Shown one piece after another: positions 19,531 to 27,334 of a DNA stretch of 64,000 nt. The position numbers and the translations under genes were made by a program. Under the pieces are notes generated by a model. The model saw only the letters and a list, made by a program, of their open reading frames with translations. It was not told the DNA's origin and searched no databases. The DNA is from JABDQA01 sp963824415. Its GTDB lineage: Bacteria > Desulfobacterota > Desulfobulbia > Desulfobulbales > Desulfocapsaceae. The stretch spans positions 248,001 to 312,000 of the forward strand of contig CAWGPM010000003.1 in NCBI GenBank assembly GCA_963824415.1. The letters run 5' to 3'. Numbering within the stretch: the stretch's first letter is position 1; the number at the start of each line of letters is the position of its first letter.

Positions 19531-20130
19531 ATGCAGAAACCCATCGATAAAACCGGCGTCAAGATCGGCATGTGGATATTTCTCTATTCGGAGATCATCC
19601 TGTTCGGCGGCCTGTTCGTGCTCTATGCGGTCTATTTTCATAACTTTCCGGAAGATTTTGCCGAGGGCGGCAAGGAACTCAACCGAATATTCGGTACAGC
19701 CAATACCCTGGTATTGCTGATCAGCAGTTTCACGGTGGCCGCTTCGATTACCGCCATTCAACTGAGGAAAAAGGGCCTGGCCATAGCCTTGCTGCTTTTT
19801 TCCCTGCTCTGCGGCCTGACCTTTCTGATCAACAAATATTTCGAGTGGGGCGCCAAGTTTCACCACGACCTCTATCCCAACTCGGAGAGGCTGCTCGAGT
19901 CGGCACCCGGGTTCAATATCTTTTTCGGTCTCTACTACACGATAACCGGGCTGCACGGCATACACGTTATCATTGGTATGGTATTGCTAAGTATCTCACT
20001 GGTTTTGATCATGCTCGATAAAATCAGTGATCAGCGCTATGCGATGCTTGAAAACAGCGGGCTCTACTGGCACCTGGTCGATCTGATCTGGATTTTCGTA
20101 TTTCCGCTGTTCTATCTGGTTCTTAAATAA
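19531..20130 (+). CDS. ctaE: Cytochrome c oxidase subunit III
   Basis: A 199-residue integral membrane protein with five predicted spans, the short form of subunit III. Seen motifs include MWIFLYSEIILFGGLF at the N-terminus, FFGLYYTITGLHGIHVI (the typical TGxHGxHV segment) and YWHLVDLIWIFVFPLFYLV at the end. It supports the stability and proton uptake of subunit I. It begins 14 bases after ctaD, preceded by GGAG. Confidence 0.92.
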   Translation: MQKPIDKTGVKIGMWIFLYSEIILFGGLFVLYAVYFHNFPEDFAEGGKELNRIFGTANTLVLLISSFTVAASITAIQLRKKGLAIALLLFSLLCGLTFLINKYFEWGAKFHHDLYPNSERLLESAPGFNIFFGLYYTITGLHGIHVIIGMVLLSISLVLIMLDKISDQRYAMLENSGLYWHLVDLIWIFVFPLFYLVLK

Positions 20131-20140
20131 GGGTACTGCC

Positions 20141-20458
20141 ATGACAGATCATCAAAACGATCATGCCCTCACGGCAGATCATGAAGAAGAACATATCCTT
20201 TCATATGGATTTTTGGCGCAGGTCCTGGGCGGCCTGATCCTCCTTACAGCAATAACGGTTGGCGTGTCCTATATCGACTGGGGGTTTCTCAATGTGCCGA
20301 TTGCGCTGTTCGTTGCCTCGAGCAAGGCGACCCTGGTACTGCTGTTTTTCATGCACGTAAAATACGAAGGTCTGGTGATCAAGGTCTCGTTCATCAGTAC
20401 CATGCTGGTCCTGGCAATCTTGATCAGCTTCACCTTCTGGGATGTGGCATTTCGTTAA
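20141..20458 (+). CDS. ctaF: Cytochrome c oxidase subunit IV
   Basis: A 105-residue protein with three membrane spans, of the prokaryotic subunit IV (CyoD/CtaF) type. FVASSKATLVLLFFMHVKYE is characteristic. The N-terminus is rich in His, Asp and Glu. It follows ctaE by 10 bases and precedes subunit II. It assists assembly of the oxidase. Confidence 0.85.
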   Translation: MTDHQNDHALTADHEEEHILSYGFLAQVLGGLILLTAITVGVSYIDWGFLNVPIALFVASSKATLVLLFFMHVKYEGLVIKVSFISTMLVLAILISFTFWDVAFR

Positions 20459-20481
20459 TCAATGAGGGAGAGTAGGGCTTT

Positions 20482-21075
20482 ATGGATCCTGTAAGAGGAG
20501 TAGATCTGGCCTTCTGGTATATCCTGGGGATATCCTTGCTGCTGCTGGTCGGCATTACGGCGGTGATGATTTATTTCGTCATCAGATATCGTCGCAGCAA
20601 GCACCCGGATCCGGTCGATATCCGTGACAACCTCAATCTCGAAGTGGTCTGGACGGTGCTGCCTACCCTGATTGCGCTGACCATGTTCTGGGTTGGGTGG
20701 CAGTCCTACATCGGCCTGCGGGATGTGCCGGAGGACGCGATCGAGATTGAGGTGGCCGGCCAGATGTTTTCCTGGATCTTCACCTATCCCAACGATAAAG
20801 AGACCGAAGGGGAACTGGTGGTTCCTTATGGCAAGGCGGTCAAACTCAACATCGAATCCTGGGATGTGCTGCACAGTTTCTACATCCCCTCATACCGGAT
20901 CAAGGTAGACGCGGTCCGGGGCATGCCCACCTATGCCTGGTTCAAGGCCGACAAAGTGGGCGAATATGACATCCTCTGTACCGAGTTTTGCGGAGTCGGC
21001 CATTCCTACATGCTCGCTAAACTGAAAATAATCCCGGAAGATGAATATCTTACCTGGCTTGAAAAAGAGGAGTGA
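20482..21075 (+). CDS. ctaC: Cytochrome c oxidase subunit II (CuA)
   Basis: A 197-residue subunit that accepts electrons from cytochrome c at the binuclear CuA site. Two N-terminal membrane spans (about 8-35 and 55-75) are followed by a periplasmic cupredoxin domain. CuA ligands are seen in DVLHSF and CTEFCGVGHSYM. There is no fused c-type haem domain, so an external cytochrome c is needed. The gene order I-III-IV-II is unlike the common II-I-III order. Its stop overlaps the GTG start of ctaB. Confidence 0.93.
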   Translation: MDPVRGVDLAFWYILGISLLLLVGITAVMIYFVIRYRRSKHPDPVDIRDNLNLEVVWTVLPTLIALTMFWVGWQSYIGLRDVPEDAIEIEVAGQMFSWIFTYPNDKETEGELVVPYGKAVKLNIESWDVLHSFYIPSYRIKVDAVRGMPTYAWFKADKVGEYDILCTEFCGVGHSYMLAKLKIIPEDEYLTWLEKEE

Positions 21076-21984
21076 GCAGAATCTCCAAACCAGTCCCGGC
21101 TGAGCTGAGCATCTCGGCTGCCAGCCTCGTCAAATATCACCTGCAGGCAGCCAAAGTCCCGCTCTGCATGCTGGTCGCATTTTCTGCGCTTTTCGGCTTC
21201 AGCCTGAGTGCCCAGCGCATCGGTCTGGACGGAGTTCTGGTAGGCGTCTCCGTTTTTCTGCTGGCCTGCGCCGGGGCTTCTCTGAACAGTTTTCAGGAAT
21301 ATCGCTGGGATCGGTTGATGCAGCGGACCCGCAGGCGGCCGGTGGCAGCCGGTCTGCTGGCGCCCGAACTGGCCCGTAAACAGGGGCAGATTCTGGCCGG
21401 AGCCGGCCTTTGTATGCTCCTGCTGGGCTTTTCCAGCCCCGCCCCGGTGCTTGCCGGCATCGTCGCCCTGATTCTCTACAACCTGGTCTACACCCCGCTC
21501 AAGTACCGCTCCATCTGGGCGATTATACCGGGCGCGATCTGCGGGGCCATACCTCCCTATATCGGTTGGCTGGCCGGGGGTGGGGCCGTTCTGTCCCCAA
21601 TCATTGGCTGCGTAATCGTTCTGCTGGTTATCTGGCAGATCCCCCATTTCTGGCTGGTGGTGCTGGCCAACCGGCGCGACTATCATGAGTCGGCGCTGCC
21701 CAGCCTGGCTGCAGCTGATGCCGGAGAGGTCACTGCGCCTGGTCTGCATTGTCTGGGTTACGGCCCTGGTCTCGGTACTGCACACCCTGATCATACTGCT
21801 CGACGGCCTGCCGGGTGGAATCAGAGTGATGATCAGCCTGGTCAGCCTGGTGGTGCTGGGATTTTTCGGCCTGCAGATGGGTGTGAGAGCACGGCCCGAT
21901 TACCGGCGTCTTTTCATTGTCCTGAACTCTTTTATGCTCCTGGTCATGGCTCTTTTTACGGTTGGTGCCATCGTCTCGATTTAA
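21072..21984 (+). CDS. ctaB: Protohaem IX farnesyltransferase, haem O synthase (one frameshift)
   Basis: A UbiA-family membrane prenyltransferase that farnesylates haem B for the oxidase. Joined frames give about 303 residues with eight or nine spans. The first Asp-rich motif region reads NSFQEYRWDRLMQRTRRRPV, and the second is near NLVYTPLKYRS and PHFWLVVLANRRDY. The break is at about 21707-21708: dropping one G joins ALPSL to LQLMPERSLRL, after which the last three spans follow. The start is GTG, overlapping the ctaC stop. The frameshift is probably a sequencing insertion, since the rest of the operon is intact. Confidence 0.85.
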
Positions 21985-22182
21985 GGGCACATTGCATATT
22001 TGACGGAAAGCCATCTTGAAGCCCGTCCGAACAGGTCTTATCAGTTGATCAAGAACTACAGGGAAGCATGATCGGCTTTCCTGCAGGTTAGTAGGGATTG
22101 CAGCAAAGGGATTCCACCACGCATCAGCCGGATTCAGTCGGATCGAGTCTGGTGAATAATTTTTCTTCGAAAAGAGGTACCC

Positions 22183-22383
22183 ATGGGCACCAAAAAGAAA
22201 TTGAAAAAGAAATGCTGCGGAAAGTTCAAGAAGAAAGGCAAGCATTGCAGCAGTTGTCCGATCGGCAGTGGCTCAGGCTCCTGTAAACCGGACAAGGAGT
22301 ATTGCAAGGACTGCGACATAAAGGATACTAAAAAAGACAAAGGTAAGAAGAAAATAAAAGAAAAAGCCAAGAGCGCCAAGTAG
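22183..22383 (+). CDS. Lysine/cysteine-rich small protein, unknown
   Basis: A 66-residue protein with about 25 Lys and 7 Cys, the latter in KKKCCGK, CSSC, SCK and CKDC, so it could bind metal or nucleic acid. GAGG lies 7 bases before the ATG, supporting translation. No family is recognised. It ends about 120 bases before the ArsC-like selenoprotein gene on the same strand, but a shared transcript is only a guess. Confidence 0.55.
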   Translation: MGTKKKLKKKCCGKFKKKGKHCSSCPIGSGSGSCKPDKEYCKDCDIKDTKKDKGKKKIKEKAKSAK

Positions 22384-22504
22384 TAGGTCACTGGCTTCTG
22401 TCTGTTCAAATCAAAGCGTGGGGTCGTTTAAACACCTTGAGCGGAAAAGTGAGATTCTAAGATTGTAAAAATAAGGGGTAGCCTAAAATGATAGGGAGTA
22501 ATTT

Positions 22505-22843
22505 ATGACAATCGACTGGGCTTATATGCGAAAAGGCTGAGCTTCCTGTGTCAAGGCCCGGGAGGTCTTTGCTGCGTCAAATCAAATCATAGCAGAGGAA
22601 GTCGATGCGAAAAAAGATGTGATTGGACCGGATCAGGTCTGGGATTTTCTCAAGGAAGCAGAAAATATCCATATTGCCAGCGGCCAGAAAATTCTCCACT
22701 TTCAGCCCGGCCAGGCTGAAAGGGAAGAGCTGCTCAAAAAGGCCACCGGACGAACGGGCAATCTCAGAGCGCCGACCCTTCGGCTGGGCTCCGATCTTTA
22801 TATCGGCTTCAATCAGGCGCTGTACGACAATTTGTTCGACTGA
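22505..22843 (+). CDS. ArsC/Spx-like selenoprotein (TGA read as selenocysteine)
   Basis: A 112-residue thioredoxin-fold protein of the arsenate reductase-like (ArsC) family. The frame from ATG 22505 runs through a single TGA at 22538-22540 (codon 12) to the stop at 22841-22843. Reading TGA as Sec gives MRKGUASCVKAREVF, a UxxC redox motif where relatives have CxxC. The downstream part fits the family: LLKKATGRTGNLRAPTLR and DLYIGFNQALYDNL. AGGGAG lies 6 bases before the ATG. Without Sec, the only start is a GTG at 22619, which would lose the active site. SelB is encoded at 61.5 kb. The substrate is unknown; such proteins act as thiol or selenol oxidoreductases. Confidence 0.85.
22553..22569 (+). 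promoter_or_regulatory. Candidate bacterial SECIS hairpin
   Basis: AAGGCC (22553-22558) pairs with GGTCTT (22564-22569) around the loop CGGGA, allowing one G-U pair. The loop starts 18 bases after the TGA and has G among its first two bases, which fits known bacterial SECIS rules. An alternative stem CTTCC/GGGAG overlaps it. Confidence 0.5.
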
Positions 22844-22875
22844 GCAGCAGCCAGATTTGAATAGAAATTGCTATC

Positions 22876-23024
22876 TTTAGAGCCTTTTGCAAAATGAGGG
22901 TTTTCGTCCAAAATCAAGGCATGAGAAAAATTTTAACGCAGGCATATACTTAATATTCCGAGGATAAAATTTTGAGCATAACGCAGAGTTTGGGCGAAAA
23001 GGACGTTTTGCAAGTGGCTCTTTA
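22876..23024. repeat. Palindromic MITE-like element
   Basis: About 145 bases form an imperfect inverted repeat. The ends read AGAGCC-N2-TTGCAAAA (left, from 22879) and its inverse TTTTGCAA-N2-GGCTCT (right, to 23021). The arms continue with matched blocks TTTTCG, CCAAA and AAAATTTTA toward an AT-rich centre. It has no open frame. This is what a non-autonomous mobile element or genome-wide palindromic repeat looks like. It lies between the selenoprotein gene and the flavodoxin-like gene. Confidence 0.55.
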
Positions 23025-23035
23025 ATACTGAAATT

Positions 23036-23731
23036 TCAGCAGGACTTCTGAACTTGTGCCAGTGGAGTTGAGTTCTCTGACTTGAGCGGCTGCTGAAGCA
23101 GGTCATCGGCAATCTTTTCACCAATTGCGCGGGCCTCGATAAGCTGATCTGCGGTATGGCCGAAATGGTCGTAACGGCCGGCCAGAAGCGACATCTTTTC
23201 AGGCCGGTAACCGGCTGATTTTAAAAACACGCCGATAGTACTCCACGGTTCCGCCACCGGATGGTGAAAGACAATTGCAGGGCTGGGAGCGGCGCCGCAG
23301 GATTGCAGTTGACGTTTCAGCAGGTATTCGTGCATCCGATGGTAACCACGGCAGGATATCAACGGAATTACTGTTTTCGAACCAAAAAGTTTTCCACCGT
23401 AGCGATCCAGCAGGCTGAGCACAGGACCGCTTGGATTATATGACCAGGTCGGGCCCGCCAGTATCATCAGGTCAAACGCTTCAAAGCAGCGTCTGGACGG
23501 CTCGAGCACCGGAATCCGCACCCGGAAAAAGGTTGTCAGCATCATTTTCAAGGTGCGCAGCATCGAGTTGAACGGAAAACTGATCTGTTCAACGGTGCGG
23601 ATCTTTTCGACTACCACTTCCACACCACGACTGCGGATGCCGGCGGCGAGCAGGTTAATCAGCCCGCGACTCTGTCCGCTGAGGCTGAAATAGATAATGC
23701 AGATTCGAGGATTGGTCTGTTTTGTGCTCAC
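23036..23731 (-). CDS. Flavodoxin-like protein
   Basis: A 231-residue protein with a flavodoxin fold. The FMN-phosphate loop is near IIYFSLSGQSRGLINLL, and the second loop is LILAGPTWSYNPSGPV. The middle contains IPLISCRGYH. Such proteins carry electrons or reduce quinones using FMN. Beyond the fold I cannot assign a partner. The C-terminus runs almost into the palindromic element at 22876-23024, which may have supplied its terminator. Confidence 0.7.
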   Translation of the reverse strand: MSTKQTNPRICIIYFSLSGQSRGLINLLAAGIRSRGVEVVVEKIRTVEQISFPFNSMLRTLKMMLTTFFRVRIPVLEPSRRCFEAFDLMILAGPTWSYNPSGPVLSLLDRYGGKLFGSKTVIPLISCRGYHRMHEYLLKRQLQSCGAAPSPAIVFHHPVAEPWSTIGVFLKSAGYRPEKMSLLAGRYDHFGHTADQLIEARAIGEKIADDLLQQPLKSENSTPLAQVQKSC

Positions 23732-24206
23732 GAGATATCAGGCATGACTTTTACTGGAACAGCACCTTGCATCGAACCTGGTGATGGCGCATGTCCAGAA
23801 ATTCCAGATCCTTCAACCTGGCTGGTCTCAAGCAGCAGTTAGCCCATACAGGTACCATGTTTAGGGCGCCAGAACAAGACCGGATCGCTCGCTTGAGCCC
23901 CATAGCAATATCAACAGCGCAGCTCGAGTCATGTGAAGAATCGGCAGACACGAGCCGAGCAGTTCACGGTCTCCCTAAAGAATGTGGCAAGTACTAAAGG
24001 CGCATACGGGGAGCAAAGTACGCTCGGACCCCGTATGAATCCGTTAGGCGCCCCTCTTCTTTGAGGTCCGGAGGGATTTTATGACCCCAGGTTGCAGTAG
24101 CGACCAAATAAAAGATAAAAAAAGCCGGACCCATAACAGGCCCGGCTTTTTTATCACCATGCAGATAGCCGATCATGCCGGAATCGTTCCGGCAACCGAA
24201 GCTTAT
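23732..24206. other. Non-coding region with a stable hairpin
   Basis: About 475 bases without a convincing gene. At 24004-24036 ATACGGG and GAGC pair with GCTC and CCCGTAT, leaving a 3-base bulge. An outer GGCGC/GCGCC pair spans 23999-24052. Short frames on both strands look like decayed coding sequence. I cannot identify it; a vestige of a mobile element or an unannotated RNA are both possible. Confidence 0.35.
24117..24152. terminator. Bidirectional terminator after the rubredoxin gene
   Basis: AAAAAAAGCCGG pairs with CCGGCTTTTTT around a loop of about 15 bases. The A- and T-runs let it act on both strands. It lies 55 bases past the rubredoxin stop. Confidence 0.75.
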
Positions 24207-24368
24207 CTATTCATCGTATTTCCAGAAAGCTTCTTGCTCGGCCCCGCATACCGGGCAGACCCAATCTTCCGGGAGCTCTTCCCACGGGGTATCCGGATCA
24301 ACGCCGTTTGCAATATCGCCTTCCGCCGGGTCATAGACATAACCACAAGGACATTCCCATTTCTGCAT
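24207..24368 (-). CDS. Rubredoxin
   Basis: A 53-residue Fe(Cys)4 electron carrier, read directly from the minus strand. It contains MQKWECPCGYVYDPAEGD, the WEELPEDWVCPVCG second ligand pair and a short tail ending in YDE. The first ligand pair is C-P-C-G, one residue shorter than the common CxxCG. GGAGGAAGTT precedes the ATG. It is a likely electron donor to desulfoferrodoxin or an oxygen-defence enzyme. It is followed by a terminator and stands alone. Confidence 0.88.
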   Translation of the reverse strand: MQKWECPCGYVYDPAEGDIANGVDPDTPWEELPEDWVCPVCGAEQEAFWKYDE

Positions 24369-24527
24369 AACTTCCTCCATTGTTCATGTTTTTGGTAACG
24401 CTACTTGATAATCATTCCTGTTTGACACGGACTATACCGTAATGGGCTGTATAGTCAATAGTTTCTCGCTCGATAAGCTGGACAAAATGCGTTTGTACCC
24501 GGGGTGAATCAAGCAATGGGAAGCATT

Positions 24528-25925
24528 TTAAGAGTACCGGCTGATGATCTCTTTGGCGGGTATCAGGGCAGTGGCCGTGGCGGAGACGATATTGCCGGCA
24601 ACGCCCGGGCCGTCTCCGGCCATGAAAAGTCCTTTGACCGTGGTCTCGAGGTTGCTGTCGGTCTCGACCTGGGTTGCAAAAAACTTGATCTCCGGGGCAT
24701 AAAGCATGGTTTCATCATTGGCTACCCCGGGCACCACCTGATTGAGCTGCTGCAGACCGTCGACGATATTTGACAGAATGCGTTCCGGCAATGCCATCGC
24801 AATATCGCCGCAGGTGACGTTTTTAAGGGTCGGGTCGATATAGCTGTTGCGCACCCGGTTCCAGGTCGATCTTCTGCCCCGCTTCAGGTCGCCATAGCGC
24901 TGCAGGATCGGTTTGCCGCCCCCGATCAGGGTGGCCAGTTTACCGATGGATTCTCCATAGGCCTGGTTGTCCTCGACCGGATCGTTGAGCACGACTTTGG
25001 AGAGAAAAGCAAAGTTTGAGTTGTCGCTTTTCCGGTCCATGTAGGCATGGCCGTTGACGCAGACAAAATCCTGGTAATTTTCCAGAGCGACGAAGCCGCC
25101 GAAGTTGGTGCAAAAAGTCCGCGTCTGATCATCGTATTTACTGGTTCTGATGAAAAAGGTCGGATCGTAGATCACCGAGCAGATATCCTGAAGGATCTCA
25201 TTGTGCACCTCGACCCGGACCCCGACTTCGATACCCCGCTGGGACACGTCGATGTTGTTTTTCCGGGCCAGTTGCCCGACCCACTCCGCCCCGACCCGGC
25301 CAGGGGCCATGATAATATTGTTCGAGCGGTAGCTGGCCTTGTCGGTGACCAGGCCGACCACGGCGCCATCTTCAACGATGATATCGTGGGCTTCCTCCAG
25401 ATGGTGAAATTCCACACCGCTGCTCTCGATGTAATCGGCCATCGCCGCAATATGGGATGGCAGGTTATCGCTGCCCAGGTGCTTCTGTTTGATGATCAGC
25501 AGGTCGATGCCGCTTTTGCGCGCCTCTTTGCGGATCTGGTTGGCCCGCTCACGGTCGGTGGGGAAGATTTTACCGTCCATGCCGAAGCGGTTGAAGATCA
25601 TTTCGGTTTCGTCAATGAGCTGTCTCGCTTCACTCTCGGGCAGAAACTGGGTGAGATCGGTTTTGCCAAGCTTGTGAATGAAATTGAGCTTGCCGTCGGA
25701 AAACAGTCCGGCCCCGCCGATTCCGCAGAGGATATTACAAGGTTTGCACTTCATGCAGCCGTTTTCCTTGATCGGACATTTCCTTTTCAGCGGGGAATTG
25801 CCTTTGTCGATGACCAGTACTTTGAGATCCGAATTTTCGGCCAGATAGTAGGCGCCGAAAAGGCCTGCCGGTCCGCCGCCGACTATGATGACGTCAAAAA
25901 CGTTGCTGCTGGATGAACGTGCCAT
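24528..25925 (-). CDS. FAD-dependent dehydrogenase of the COG2509 type
   Basis: A 465-residue flavoprotein. The N-terminal FAD site is VIIVGGGPAGLFGAYYLAE. A Cys-rich segment, CPIKENGCMKCKPC, is followed by GIGGAGLFSDGKLN, a combination typical of the uncharacterised FAD-dependent dehydrogenases related to the MnmG/HI0933 flavoproteins. The C-terminal GLFMAGDGPGVAGNIV closes the FAD domain. The Cys cluster could hold an Fe-S centre or zinc. The biochemical role is not known. It lies downstream of recA on the same strand, separated by a perfect palindrome. Confidence 0.78.
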   Translation of the reverse strand: MARSSSSNVFDVIIVGGGPAGLFGAYYLAENSDLKVLVIDKGNSPLKRKCPIKENGCMKCKPCNILCGIGGAGLFSDGKLNFIHKLGKTDLTQFLPESEARQLIDETEMIFNRFGMDGKIFPTDRERANQIRKEARKSGIDLLIIKQKHLGSDNLPSHIAAMADYIESSGVEFHHLEEAHDIIVEDGAVVGLVTDKASYRSNNIIMAPGRVGAEWVGQLARKNNIDVSQRGIEVGVRVEVHNEILQDICSVIYDPTFFIRTSKYDDQTRTFCTNFGGFVALENYQDFVCVNGHAYMDRKSDNSNFAFLSKVVLNDPVEDNQAYGESIGKLATLIGGGKPILQRYGDLKRGRRSTWNRVRNSYIDPTLKNVTCGDIAMALPERILSNIVDGLQQLNQVVPGVANDETMLYAPEIKFFATQVETDSNLETTVKGLFMAGDGPGVAGNIVSATATALIPAKEIISRYS

Positions 25926-25953
25926 GAAAAGCTATCGTTTATCTAAAAGTGAA

Positions 25954-25973
25954 GCGGCCGCCTAGGCGGCCGC
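25954..25973 (-). terminator. Perfect GC-rich palindrome after recA
   Basis: GCGGCCGCC and GGCGGCCGC are inverted copies around TA, giving a 20-base perfect palindrome just past the recA stop, with a T-rich stretch after it on the minus strand. A terminator role is likely. It contains two NotI sites. Confidence 0.55.
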
Positions 25974-25979
25974 AGCAGG

Positions 25980-27053
25980 TCAGGACTCGTTGGTCGACTT
26001 TATACCGCCGTTATTCAGCGGGTCAGGCTTAGCGGGTTCAGCTTTGTTTTCATGAGCCGCAAGGCCGAACCCCAAACGGACCTTGTTTTCAATCTCGGCT
26101 TTCATCTCCGGATGATCATCGAGAAACTGCTTAGCGTTTTCCCGGCCCTGGCCGATCCGCTCGTCCTTGTAGGAATACCAGGCTCCACTCTTGTCGACAA
26201 TTTCCTGCTCAACCGCCAGATCGAGAATATCGCCGGCCGAGGAAATGCCTTCCCCGAAAATAATATCGAATTCGCACATCTTGAACGGGGGGGCAACCTT
26301 GTTTTTGACGACCTTAACCCGGGTCCTGTTGCCGACCGCATCCTGGCCGTCTTTTATCTGACCGATTTTTCTGATATCGAGCCGGATCGAGGAGTAGAAT
26401 TTGAGCGCGTTGCCGCCGGGGGTGGTTTCCGGATTGCCGAACATGACCCCGATTTTCATCCTGATCTGGTTGATAAAGATAAGGACCGTGTTGGAGCGGC
26501 TCAGCACACCGGTGAACTTGCGCATCGCCTGCGACATCAGCCGGGCCTGCAGGCCGACATGGGAATCACCGACATTACCGTCGATTTCAGCCCGCGGTAC
26601 GAGTGCGGCCACGGAGTCGATGACGATCACATCGACGCCACCGGAGCGGATCAGAATCTCTGCAATTTCAAGGGCCTGCTCGCCAAAATCGGGCTGAGAG
26701 ACGAGCAGGTCGTCGATATTGACCCCGAGTCGTTCAGCATAATTGGTGTCCAGCGCATGTTCGGCGTCGATGAATGCCGCGGTGCCGCCTCGTTTCTGGG
26801 CTTCGGCAATTGCATGCAGGGCCAGGGTGGTCTTGCCGCTTGATTCCGGCCCATAAATTTCGGTGACCCGGCCGCGCGGCAGACCGCCGACCCCAAGGGC
26901 GATATCGAGACTCAGGGCTCCGGTGGGTATCGCCGGTACGAGTTCGGCTTCCCGCGAGCCAAGACGCATAATTGCTCCTTTGCCGAATTGTCGGTGAATC
27001 TGGCTCAGCGCATTTTCAACACTGGTTATCTTGTTCTTATTTGATGCCTGCAT
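25980..27053 (-). CDS. recA: Recombinase A
   Basis: A 357-residue DNA strand-exchange ATPase that also triggers LexA-type cleavage. Visible motifs are GPESSGKTTLALHA (Walker A, about 66-79), VIVIDSVAALVPRAEIDG (Walker B and loop L1) and FINQIRMKIGVMFGNPETTPGG (loop L2 region). The C-terminal tail is short and ends in TNES. Length is normal. It lies downstream of cinA on the same strand, a common pairing. Overlapping dyads about 70-90 bases upstream (27122-27146) may be regulatory. Confidence 0.97.
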   Translation of the reverse strand: MQASNKNKITSVENALSQIHRQFGKGAIMRLGSREAELVPAIPTGALSLDIALGVGGLPRGRVTEIYGPESSGKTTLALHAIAEAQKRGGTAAFIDAEHALDTNYAERLGVNIDDLLVSQPDFGEQALEIAEILIRSGGVDVIVIDSVAALVPRAEIDGNVGDSHVGLQARLMSQAMRKFTGVLSRSNTVLIFINQIRMKIGVMFGNPETTPGGNALKFYSSIRLDIRKIGQIKDGQDAVGNRTRVKVVKNKVAPPFKMCEFDIIFGEGISSAGDILDLAVEQEIVDKSGAWYSYKDERIGQGRENAKQFLDDHPEMKAEIENKVRLGFGLAAHENKAEPAKPDPLNNGGIKSTNES

Positions 27054-27121
27054 TGGGACTCCTGCAATCTGATGGTTGTTGGATCTGCTCTGCGTAAACA
27101 GGTCGGATCATGCTTGTTATC

Positions 27122-27146
27122 GTGACTGATCTGTCACCTCTGGTGA
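27122..27146. promoter_or_regulatory. Overlapping dyads upstream of recA
   Basis: GTGAC-N6-GTCAC (27122-27137) overlaps TCACC-N3-GGTGA (27134-27146). Their position before recA makes an SOS-type operator possible, but they do not match the LexA boxes I know. Confidence 0.3.
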
Positions 27147-27334
27147 CTGGACGTGATGAGTAGTGAGCAGTAACTGACTGCCTAAATTATACGATAGCGG
27201 ACCGAAGAACAAGGTTCATTTACCGGCGTGCGGTGCAATTTTGCATCTTGTTCTTAACCGTTATACCTGAGGGTTTTGACAAATCCCTCACAAAACAGAA
27301 AACGGGTGGTCAACGTCTGGTTGAGCAGCGTGCT

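Noticed and set aside
23999..24052. Integron attC site
   Set aside because: One edge resembles GCCTAAC on the minus strand, but the matching GTTRRRY end and inner boxes are missing, and no integrase is in the window.
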